In this document: in pieces, positions 1-6,051 of the stretch | Layout: every line of letters starts with the position of its first letter | Numbering within the stretch: position 1 is the first letter of the stretch | NCBI GenBank assembly: GCA_011371325.1 | Contig: DRQV01000093.1 | Span: 1 to 8,557, forward strand | Direction: 5' to 3' | Source of the DNA: Thioploca sp. | GTDB lineage: Bacteria > Pseudomonadota > Gammaproteobacteria > Beggiatoales > Beggiatoaceae | DNA: 8,557 bases | Made by a program: the position numbers and the translations under genes | The notes under the pieces: generated by a model | The model's input: only the letters and a program-made list of their open reading frames with translations | What the model was told of the DNA's origin: nothing | Databases searched by the model: none

Positions 1-1
1 A

Positions 2-718
2 GGAATGTATCCAACTGCTTCTGGTGGTATTATTGAACGTACTTTATCTCAATTTTTATTTTGTTTTCTCGTAGTGTTGCTAATTGCATTTATGATGTCT
101 GGGCGTAAATTGCAAGCATCTGCATTAACCATTGGTTTTACTCTTATTATTGTCTGGTCTTACGTAACATTGTATACTCCTGGTGGAATTAAGTATATGT
201 CTGCTGGTTATCAGCAAGCCTTACAAACTAGTATGGATATGGAAGCTGACGAATTTCAAGATTGGAGTGGTATACAGGCCATGCAAGAAAATTATAAAGA
301 TTCTTTAGGTATGTATTTTCGAGACGATATTAAAATTAACCAACAAACTGACACATTGCTTACTGCTTTAAATATAATTATAGGAATATTATTATTTAGC
401 ATGTTGTTTATCATCGGTGGTATTATATTGAAAAATGATTTATTTTATTGGTTATTGCTAATAATCCCAATTGGTTTACCAATCTTTTTCATATTTGAAT
501 ATGCCGGTTGGTTATGGTGGTTTGGACATAATTTAAATGATATGGCAGCTTTTAGCCTTAAACCATTTATGCCAACTGTGCTTGGTGAGGGTAAAGTAGC
601 CCAATTTTCTACTCACTCTTATCCTCATTATGGATTTTTCTTGATGATGTTATCGTCGATATTACTAATGATTGCCGGATTAATTCGTAAAAAACAATTG
701 CGATTAACTAGCTTTTAA
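2..718 (+). CDS. Unidentified multi-pass membrane protein (probably 5'-partial)
   Basis: I do not recognise this family. From the first Met at base 5 the reading gives 237 residues with about five hydrophobic segments, near residues 14-31, 38-57, 118-142, 146-173 and 209-227. A polar, acidic loop lies between the second and third (about 58-117). A second polar stretch (about 174-208) holds aromatic, His and Pro residues, including PFMPTVLGEGKVAQ and HSYPHYG, and looks conserved enough to be functional. The C-terminus is basic (RKKQLR), suggesting a cytoplasmic end. The frame is open to the window edge. The AGGA touching the ATG has no spacing, so it is not a usable ribosome site. The true start is therefore probably upstream and the protein longer. 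It ends 184 bases before exbB on the same strand, so co-transcription is possible but not shown. No cofactor motif was recognised. Confidence 0.8.
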   Translation, partial: GMYPTASGGIIERTLSQFLFCFLVVLLIAFMMSGRKLQASALTIGFTLIIVWSYVTLYTPGGIKYMSAGYQQALQTSMDMEADEFQDWSGIQAMQENYKDSLGMYFRDDIKINQQTDTLLTALNIIIGILLFSMLFIIGGIILKNDLFYWLLLIIPIGLPIFFIFEYAGWLWWFGHNLNDMAAFSLKPFMPTVLGEGKVAQFSTHSYPHYGFFLMMLSSILLMIAGLIRKKQLRLTSF

Positions 719-785
719 AAAACGTTTATTGTGATATATTTAGATATTTTGTCATTCATATACATAAAAAAGACATTAAGAATTA

Positions 786-804
786 TGGGGATCACACGAT
801 CCCA
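786..804. repeat. GC-rich inverted repeat upstream of exbB
   Basis: GGGATC at 788-793 and GATCCC at 798-803 form a perfect 6-bp stem with the 4-base loop ACAC. A flanking T786/A804 pair could extend it across one bulged G. It stands out in a very AT-rich gap and holds two GATC sites. No T-run follows on either strand, so it is not a standard intrinsic terminator. An operator or an RNA structure in the exbB leader is possible. The function is unknown. Confidence 0.45.
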
Positions 805-902
805 CGCAGATTGGTAAAACAAGGTAAAATAGGTGCAACTGAACAACCTAATAGTCACTACGTCGGAAATTTTACAAGAATTTTAGAAAAAGTTTCAAAA
901 AC

Positions 903-1331
903 ATGGACATATTAAAATTATATTTAGATTATTTTATTTTTGGTATTTTAGGTTTTATGAGCTTTCTGATGCTAACATTTGCGATTGAACGTTTACTTTA
1001 TTATGCTCGTATTAAATCTAAATTGGTAAGCTTCCAAAATATGTCAGAGTTAGAAATTGCTTTGACTAATAATTTAACCACTATTTCTACTATTGGAGCT
1101 AATGCTCCGTATGTAGGTTTATTAGGTACTGTGTTAGCTATTATGATTACCTTTTATGACATCGCCCAAGGTGGTCAGATTGACGCTAATACTGTTATGT
1201 TGGGCTTGGCATTGGCATTGAAAGCTACTGCTGCTGGTTTATTGGTTGCCATTCCTAGCATCATGTTTTATAATGGTTTATTACGCAAAGTTGAAGTATT
1301 AAAAGCCTTATGGTTTGCCAGAAAACAGTGA
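903..1331 (+). CDS. exbB: TonB-system energiser ExbB (short, group 2 type)
   Basis: ExbB is the inner-membrane proton-channel scaffold that, with ExbD, uses the proton motive force to energise TonB. This 142-residue protein has the MotA/TolQ/ExbB fold. Segment TM1 lies at about residues 11-30 and ends in the typical AIERLLYY. TM2 (about 64-85) carries GANAPYVGLLGTVL. TM3 (about 98-122) carries LALKATAAGLLVAIPS. It lacks the long N-terminal periplasmic extension of E. coli ExbB, as in the short Helicobacter-like group. By my alignment the position of E. coli Glu176 is Leu104 here, with Lys107 nearby; from memory this is usual for the short group. The first in-frame ATG fits the expected N-terminus. 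Only a weak purine stretch precedes it. exbD follows after 15 bases. TolQ is an alternative, but the short length and the neighbouring tonB favour ExbB. Confidence 0.9.
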   Translation: MDILKLYLDYFIFGILGFMSFLMLTFAIERLLYYARIKSKLVSFQNMSELEIALTNNLTTISTIGANAPYVGLLGTVLAIMITFYDIAQGGQIDANTVMLGLALALKATAAGLLVAIPSIMFYNGLLRKVEVLKALWFARKQ

Positions 1332-1346
1332 AAATTCCCAAACTCC

Positions 1347-1724
1347 ATGAAGAAATTCGATCAAATTAATGTCATTCCTTTTATTGATATTATGTTAGTA
1401 GCATTGGCGATTGTGTTATTGACAGCAACATTTATTACTCAAGGAATTATTAAAATAAATTTACCAACAGCTAAGAATGCGGTAGCAGAATCTCAGTCAC
1501 AAACCGTAGAAATTAGCATTGATGTTAATAAACAATTTTATTATCAACAACAACCTAATTCAATTGAACAAATTGCTATTCAATTAAAAAAATTACCTAA
1601 ACAAACGCCCATCGTATTAAAAATTGATAAATTAGTATCATTTGGTCAATTTACTCAATTGATAGATTTGTTAAAAACTTATCAATTAGATAATTTATCA
1701 ATCATGACATTGCAATCCAAATGA
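1347..1724 (+). CDS. exbD: Biopolymer transport protein ExbD
   Basis: ExbD is the partner of ExbB in the proton channel that drives TonB. The 125 residues match the family length. There is a short cytoplasmic tail, one membrane segment (about 11-31), then a small periplasmic domain (about 50-122). The hallmark NVIPFIDIMLV occupies residues 8-18. Asp14 is the expected proton-carrying aspartate, equivalent to Asp25 in E. coli. The periplasmic domain is rich in Gln, Lys and Asn, as expected from the base composition, but keeps the family's hydrophobic pattern. The gene starts 15 bases after exbB, and its TGA overlaps the tonB ATG, so the three are surely one operon with coupled translation. TolR is the alternative, but tonB next door argues for ExbD. 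Confidence 0.92.
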   Translation: MKKFDQINVIPFIDIMLVALAIVLLTATFITQGIIKINLPTAKNAVAESQSQTVEISIDVNKQFYYQQQPNSIEQIAIQLKKLPKQTPIVLKIDKLVSFGQFTQLIDLLKTYQLDNLSIMTLQSK

Positions 1725-2449
1725 GAAACATAAGTATTGGCTTACTGATTTCTTTAATAATTCATATAGGAATTGTTTATTCGGCGGTTTATTTCCTACA
1801 AATTCTCCCAACACCCGAAAAAATAGAAATTATACCAATTAGCTTGAATATGTTTCAGCCAGAACCACTGCCTGTTTTTAAAACTATTTCTTCAGAACTT
1901 CCAACTATAGCTAAACATTTAGACTTTGCTCCATTACCAATTATAAAACATAAATCGAGGATCATTAAGACCAAGGTAAAACAGATCAAAAAGAGAAAGT
2001 ATAAGAAAAAAATTACGAAAATCAAACCTCATCAATCTAAAAAATCAACTGTTAAAACTAAAGCAATTAAAGCTAAACCACAAATTGTTGAGATAAAACC
2101 GATGAGAAAAATTGCATCTCAAATGATCCAAAATAAAGCTAGAATTGATAAATCTAAGGAAGCAGAAAAAACTTATCAGAGAAAATTAAATCGATTAATT
2201 GCCCAAAAGAAAATTTATCCACGCAAAGCTAAAAGAATGGGACAGCAAGGTGTAGTTAGAATGTTATTTACAGTATTAGCTAATGGAAAAATTAAAAATA
2301 TAATAATTGAAAAAAGTTCTGGCAGTAGTTCGTTAGATAAAGCTGCTAAAAAATTGATTCAAAGAATTTCAGGTTTATTGCCGTTTAACTCATTAATTAA
2401 ACGTAAACGATGGCAGTTTCATATAGATATTAAATATCAGTTGCATTGA
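1721..2449 (+). CDS. tonB: Energy-transducing protein TonB
   Basis: TonB spans the periplasm and transmits ExbB/ExbD energy to outer-membrane receptors for siderophores, cobalamin and other ligands. The protein has 242 residues, close to the usual length. An N-terminal membrane anchor (about 5-27) keeps the key Ser-x3-His pair (Ser11, His15), equivalent to Ser16/His20 of E. coli. A long basic linker follows (about 74-150). The C-terminal TonB domain (about 152-242) has YPRKAKRMGQQG from Tyr166, then a VRMLFTVLANGKI strand and the SSGSSSLDKAA helix. It ends in a typical WQFHIDIKYQL strand, so it is complete. The linker is unusual: it is dominated by Lys, with few of the Pro-Glu and Pro-Lys repeats normal for TonB. 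The start shares ATGA with exbD. No TonB-dependent receptor lies in the window. Confidence 0.92.
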   Translation: MRNISIGLLISLIIHIGIVYSAVYFLQILPTPEKIEIIPISLNMFQPEPLPVFKTISSELPTIAKHLDFAPLPIIKHKSRIIKTKVKQIKKRKYKKKITKIKPHQSKKSTVKTKAIKAKPQIVEIKPMRKIASQMIQNKARIDKSKEAEKTYQRKLNRLIAQKKIYPRKAKRMGQQGVVRMLFTVLANGKIKNIIIEKSSGSSSLDKAAKKLIQRISGLLPFNSLIKRKRWQFHIDIKYQLH

Positions 2450-2460
2450 AATATTTTCCG

Positions 2461-2880
2461 TATATTGACTTATCCTATAATTTGCTAAATTACTAGATAA
2501 ATTTTGGACTCAAATTCTTAATTCTTCAATTTTCTGGTATCTTTATGATTATACTAGGTTTATGGGAGATTGGTGGAATGTCTGTATTGGAACGAGTGGG
2601 AGTTCATGGCGTAAATTAGAAACTTTGGGATAATTATTCTAGTTAAAAAACCTTGGCAAGCCTTTAGTTTTGGATTAATTTGGAGTTGGTTGTCATGCGA
2701 TTTAGTATATATATTAGCTTTCTTTTTAGTGTCTGGTGATATTATGCGGTACACTGGTTAGCATTTGGCTTGGGAACTTTACCAACTAGATTAGCCGTGC
2801 TACCACAAAATGGATTATCCAATTCCCAAGTGTGTAAATTTACTGCAATACTGATTATAATATTAGGAATAATACTTTGA
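2461..2880 (+). pseudogene. Decayed TauE/SafE-family (COG2836-type) membrane protein, C-terminal half
   Basis: No intact frame covers these bases, but successive pieces in different frames fit one protein. Frame 1 (about 2509-2608) reads FSGIFMIILGLWEIGG and then MSVLERVG. Frame 3 (about 2607-2630) gives SWRKLETLG. Frame 2 (about 2642-2758) gives KKPWQAFSFGLIWSWLSCDL and continues to a TAG at 2759. Frame 1 again (from 2761) gives AFGLGTLPTRLAVLP and ends in TGA at 2878-2880. This order matches family members as I remember them: GLYLGGWW, LERLGG, WRKLEPLG, PWQAFxLGLIWGWLPCGLVY, AFGLGTLP. At least three frameshifts and several stops are present. The N-terminal half is missing, since tonB ends only 12 bases upstream. 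The WGWLPCGL core has drifted to WSWLSCDL, consistent with relaxed selection. The family is loosely assigned to metal, sulphite or cytochrome-maturation transport. Sequencing error cannot explain this many lesions plus the missing half. Confidence 0.8.
2865..2868 (+). promoter_or_regulatory. Ribosome binding site for dxr (supports a TTG start)
   Basis: AGGA lies 8 bases before the TTG at 2877. It is the clearest Shine-Dalgarno match ahead of any gene in this window. It lies inside the end of the decayed upstream gene, and it supports TTG as the true start of dxr. Confidence 0.6.
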
Positions 2881-4046
2881 AAAAAATAACCATATTAGGA
2901 GCTACTGGTACCATTGGTATTAATACTTTAGAAGTTATTAAATTACATAAAAATAATTTTGAAGTCATAGCGTTAACAGCAAATAAAAATATAGAACGTT
3001 TAGAACGCTTATGTTTAGAATGGTCGCCTAAATATGCAGTTATGGCAGATATAGATGCTGCTGAACAACTTGAACAACGGTTAAAAAACTTATCAATACA
3101 AGTATTAAGTGGAATTGAAGGACTAACTAAAGTAGCTAGTTTAGATGAAGTTGATATAGTGATGGCTGGTATAGTTGGAGGTGCTGGTTTAGTTCCTACT
3201 TTAGCTGCTGCCCAAACTGGTAAACGAGTTTTATTGGCTAATAAAGAAGCCCTAGTTATGGCAGGTCAATTATTTATGGATGCTATCAAACAAAATAATG
3301 CTGAATTGCTACCAATTGATAGTGAACATAATGCAGTTTTTCAATGTTTACCTAATTCAGAACAAGCTGGAATCCAAAAACAAGGAGTCAGTAGAATTTT
3401 ATTAACAGCTTCTGGTGGTCCATTTCGTACTTTTTCCCTTGACCAATTGCAAAATGTAACTCCTACTCAAGCTTGTAATCATCCAAATTGGAGTATGGGA
3501 CAAAAAATTTCAATTGATTCAGCTACCATGATGAATAAGGGTTTAGAAATTATTGAAGCCTGTTGGTTGTTTAGTTCCCGACCAGAGGATATTGAAGTAG
3601 TTTTGCATCCACAAAGTATAATTCATTCTTTAGTGGAGTATATCGATGGTTCGCTGTTAGCACAGTTAGGAAATCCTGATATGCGTACTCCAATTGCGTA
3701 TGCATTAGGTTGGCCGATCAGAATTAAATCTGGAGTTAAACGTTTGAATTTGACTGATGTAGCAAGGTTAGATTTTGAAGCTATGGATTTTAATCGTTTT
3801 CCTTGCTTACAATTGGCTTATGATGCTATGCAGGCAGGTGGAACCAGCACGGTAATTTTGAATGCTGCTAATGAAATTGCGGTGCAAGCTTTTTTACAGG
3901 AAAAACTGAAATTTATTGAAATATCCAAAGTAATTGAAACTACTTTATCCAGTTTAGCTGGTAGAAATGCTAATTCTTTGAAGATTATTTTAGAAGATGA
4001 TGCCAAAGCTCGTGAATTAACTAATGAGATAATTGCTAATATTTGA
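2877..4046 (+). CDS. dxr: 1-deoxy-D-xylulose 5-phosphate reductoisomerase
   Basis: DXR (IspC) rearranges and reduces 1-deoxyxylulose 5-phosphate to methylerythritol 4-phosphate with NADPH and a divalent metal. It is the committed step of the non-mevalonate isoprenoid pathway and is cytosolic. The 389-residue protein is full length. The NADPH loop GATGTIG is at residues 8-14. Metal ligands Asp148, Glu150 (in PIDSEHNAVFQ) and Glu224 (in NKGLEIIEA) align with Asp150, Glu152 and Glu231 of E. coli. His202 in the NHPNWSMG loop matches E. coli His209. LHPQSIIHSLVEY and ILNAANEIAV are also present. Translation starts at TTG, which overlaps the stop of the decayed upstream gene (TTGA). A good AGGA precedes it, and the N-terminus MKKITILGATG aligns with E. 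coli MKQLTILGSTG. The usual uppS-cdsA-dxr-rseP neighbours are absent here. Confidence 0.97.
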   Translation: MKKITILGATGTIGINTLEVIKLHKNNFEVIALTANKNIERLERLCLEWSPKYAVMADIDAAEQLEQRLKNLSIQVLSGIEGLTKVASLDEVDIVMAGIVGGAGLVPTLAAAQTGKRVLLANKEALVMAGQLFMDAIKQNNAELLPIDSEHNAVFQCLPNSEQAGIQKQGVSRILLTASGGPFRTFSLDQLQNVTPTQACNHPNWSMGQKISIDSATMMNKGLEIIEACWLFSSRPEDIEVVLHPQSIIHSLVEYIDGSLLAQLGNPDMRTPIAYALGWPIRIKSGVKRLNLTDVARLDFEAMDFNRFPCLQLAYDAMQAGGTSTVILNAANEIAVQAFLQEKLKFIEISKVIETTLSSLAGRNANSLKIILEDDAKARELTNEIIANI

Positions 4047-4082
4047 AGATATGATTTAACTTTAGAAAACTTATTTTACAGA

Positions 4083-4105
4083 TGAACCTATCCAATATAG
4101 GTTCA
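4083..4105. terminator. Hairpin between convergent dxr and the Sel1 gene
   Basis: Arms at 4083-4091 (TGAACCTAT) and 4097-4105 (ATAGGTTCA) form a perfect 9-bp stem with the 5-base loop CCAAT. It begins 36 bases after the dxr stop and lies 42 bases beyond the stop of the opposing gene. No clean T-run follows on either side, so this is a candidate bidirectional terminator based on position and stem quality. Confidence 0.55.
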
Positions 4106-4147
4106 CATTGCAATTAATATAAAAAATACTATGAAAGATAATTACAT

Positions 4148-4582
4148 TTAAAACCCAGCCATTGCAAACCAACGCTTGGCTTCTTCCAAATTTTGTTCCA
4201 CTCCTTGACCTTCTTTATATAAATTACCCAAGGTGACTTGAGCTCCTGCTAATCCTTGTTCAGCAGCTAATTTAAACCAATGTACCGCTTGCTTATAATC
4301 CTGTTTGATACAGTCACCATCCATATACATAAACGCCAAACCATGTTGAGCCATCCCAAAATCCTGTTCAGCAGAAGCTCTCATCCATTTAACCGCACTA
4401 TCTTTATTAACAACCATACCCAGGCCAGCTTGAGCCATTATTGCTAACCGGTATTGAGCATCTGGATGTCCTGCTTCTGCTAAAGGCAATAATAAATCAT
4501 AAGCTGTCGGAAAATGCTTGGCTTCAAAAGCTGATATACCACTAGCCAATGTTAATTCTTCATCAGGGGATAATTCTTTCAT
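4148..4582 (-). CDS. Small Sel1-like (TPR-type) repeat protein
   Basis: This 144-residue protein consists almost wholly of Sel1-like repeats, paired alpha-helices that act as protein-interaction scaffolds. Three clear units are seen at about residues 39-74, 75-110 and 111-144, with signatures such as HPDAQYRLAIMAQAG, AQHGLAFMYMDGD, AVHWFKLAAEQG and AQVTLGNLYKEGQGV. A more degenerate half-unit (about 15-38, ending LLLPLAEAG) precedes them. No signal peptide or membrane segment is visible, so it is probably cytoplasmic. The start is bounded by an in-frame TAA two codons upstream of the ATG; no good Shine-Dalgarno is present. It is a single gene, convergent with dxr and divergent from trpS. Its specific partner cannot be told from sequence. 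Proteins like this are common in gammaproteobacteria, and some are virulence or stress adaptors, but nothing here shows that. Confidence 0.9.
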   Translation of the reverse strand: MKELSPDEELTLASGISAFEAKHFPTAYDLLLPLAEAGHPDAQYRLAIMAQAGLGMVVNKDSAVKWMRASAEQDFGMAQHGLAFMYMDGDCIKQDYKQAVHWFKLAAEQGLAGAQVTLGNLYKEGQGVEQNLEEAKRWFAMAGF

Positions 4583-4839
4583 TTTTTATTTCTGTTTTAA
4601 AAAAGTTACAAAGTAAAATAGTAATATAATCGGATATTTTCAACTCTAGTTCTATAAATAATTTATATGTATGAATCTGGATTTAATAATTTTCTTGTTA
4701 CATTTATCTATTTAAGAAATAAATCCATTGAAATTCTATTTTCAAACATCATGTTGATAGTGTTAATATTTAAATCATTCCATGTAAATTAATACATAAT
4801 TTTAAGAAAACTCCTATTATAAAATACTTAAATAACCAA
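4583..4839. other. Divergent AT-rich intergenic region upstream of trpS
   Basis: These 257 bases separate the minus-strand Sel1 gene from the trpS operon. I see no open frame of note, no RNA gene and no T-box or trp-leader-like structure. Apart from the candidate Sel1 promoter, there are -10-like matches close to trpS (TATTAT at 4815-4820 and TATAAA at 4818-4823), without a convincing -35. If real, they would give a trpS leader of only about 14 bases and no Shine-Dalgarno. TTGATA at 4754-4759 looks like a -35 but has no good partner 16-18 bases on. Confidence 0.5.
4615..4643 (-). promoter_or_regulatory. Candidate sigma-70 promoter of the Sel1-repeat gene
   Basis: On the minus strand, TTGAAA (4638-4643) and TATTTT (4615-4620) are 17 bases apart, matching the -35 and -10 consensus at 5/6 and 4/6 positions. 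The predicted start of transcription would leave a leader of about 25 bases before the ATG at 4582. The AT-rich background makes chance matches common. Confidence 0.35.
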
Positions 4840-6051
4840 ATGAACTCATCAAATTCACAACATGTCTTATCTGGTATGCGACCAACTGGCAAACTACATT
4901 TAGGACATTTACATGGCGTATTAAACAACTGGATTAAATTACAACACGAATATAGCTGTTATTTTTTTGTAGCTGACTGGCATGCACTTACCACCGAATA
5001 CGATAATACTGGAGTTATATCCCAAAGCGTTTGGGAAATGATAATCGATTGGTTAGCAGTTGGCATCAATCCTGGTGAGGCAACCTTATTTATTCAATCC
5101 AAAATTCCTGAACATGCAGAATTGCATTTATTGATGTCAATGTCCACCCCACTCAGTTGGTTAGAACGGATTCCAACTTACAAAGACCAACAACAAAAAT
5201 TACGAAATAAAGACCTGTCAACTTATGGATTTTTGGGCTATCCATTATTACAAAGTGCCGATATTTTAGTTTACAAAGCCGGGTTAATACCGGTTGGAGA
5301 AGACCAAGTTTCCCATGTTGAATTTACCCGTGAATTAGCTAGGCGTTTTAATCATATTTATGGGCGGGAAGCTAATTTTGAAGATAAGGCCAGAGATGCC
5401 ATCCGTAAAATGGGAAAAAAAAATGCTAAGTTATACAAAGAATTAAGAAAAAATTTTCAAGAACAAGGTGATGTAGAAGCTTTAAATACTGCTCAAGCTT
5501 TGGTTGAAACCCAACAAAATATCTCATTGGGAGATAAAAAACGTTTACTTGGTTATTTAGAAGGTGAAAGCAAAACCATTTTACCAGAACCAGAAGCATT
5601 ATTAACTAAGACTAGTAAAATGCCGGGGTTAGATGGACAAAAAATGTCTAAATCCTATCAAAATACTATTTCTTTACGTGAATCCCCGGCAAGTGTAGAA
5701 CAAAAAATTCGGACTATGCAAACTGACCCGGCTAGGATTCGTCGTACTGACCCTGGTGATCCGAAAAAATGTCCAGTTTGGCAATTCCATCAAATCTATT
5801 CTACTGTTGAACAGAAAACTTGGGTAAAAGAAAATTGTCGTTCAGCCGGGATTGGTTGTATAGAATGCAAACAGCCAGTGATAGAAAGTATATTAGCAGA
5901 ATTAGCTCCAATTCGAGAGCGAACCTTAAATTTTATTGAAGAGCCAGAATCAGTACGAGCAATAATAAATGAGGGTTGTGAAAAAGCCCGTGATACCGCT
6001 CGAGAAACTTTAGAAGAAGTACGTCAAGTAATGGGTTTGGTTTACCGCTAA
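4840..6051 (+). CDS. trpS: Tryptophanyl-tRNA synthetase (long form with insert, Cys4 motif)
   Basis: TrpRS charges tRNA-Trp with tryptophan using ATP. The class I signatures are present: HLGH at residues 20-23 (in GMRPTGKLHLGH) and KMSKS at 268-272. At 403 residues it is longer than the approximately 334-residue E. coli enzyme. The extra length is mostly a charged, helical insert at about 173-258, between the Rossmann-fold part (FNHIYG) and the KMSKS loop, as I recall from other proteobacterial long forms. Near the C-terminus, Cys311, Cys333, Cys340 and Cys343 form C-x21-C-x6-C-x2-C. This closely resembles the [4Fe-4S] ligand set of Thermotoga maritima TrpRS (C-x22-C-x6-C-x2-C, from memory). 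The ATG fits the family N-terminus but has no Shine-Dalgarno. A run of nine A (5415-5423) lies in the insert. The stop overlaps the scpA ATG by one base. Confidence 0.97.
   Translation: MNSSNSQHVLSGMRPTGKLHLGHLHGVLNNWIKLQHEYSCYFFVADWHALTTEYDNTGVISQSVWEMIIDWLAVGINPGEATLFIQSKIPEHAELHLLMSMSTPLSWLERIPTYKDQQQKLRNKDLSTYGFLGYPLLQSADILVYKAGLIPVGEDQVSHVEFTRELARRFNHIYGREANFEDKARDAIRKMGKKNAKLYKELRKNFQEQGDVEALNTAQALVETQQNISLGDKKRLLGYLEGESKTILPEPEALLTKTSKMPGLDGQKMSKSYQNTISLRESPASVEQKIRTMQTDPARIRRTDPGDPKKCPVWQFHQIYSTVEQKTWVKENCRSAGIGCIECKQPVIESILAELAPIRERTLNFIEEPESVRAIINEGCEKARDTARETLEEVRQVMGLVYR

Noticed and set aside
730..760. Fur-box-like AT-rich stretch upstream of exbB
   Set aside because: GATATA-type hexamers give only partial matches and are expected by chance at this base composition.
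2465..2481. TTGACT and a perfect TATAAT just after tonB, as a promoter for dxr
   Set aside because: The two boxes are only 5 bases apart, and neither has a good partner 16-18 bases away. TATAAT alone is common in such DNA.
2560..2754. Minus-strand open frame of 64 codons
   Set aside because: It lies opposite the decayed TauE/SafE-like gene, has no family-like sequence and is explained as a shadow of the old coding strand.
3818..4006. Minus-strand open frame inside dxr
   Set aside because: It is wholly antisense to conserved dxr codons and has no recognisable domain.
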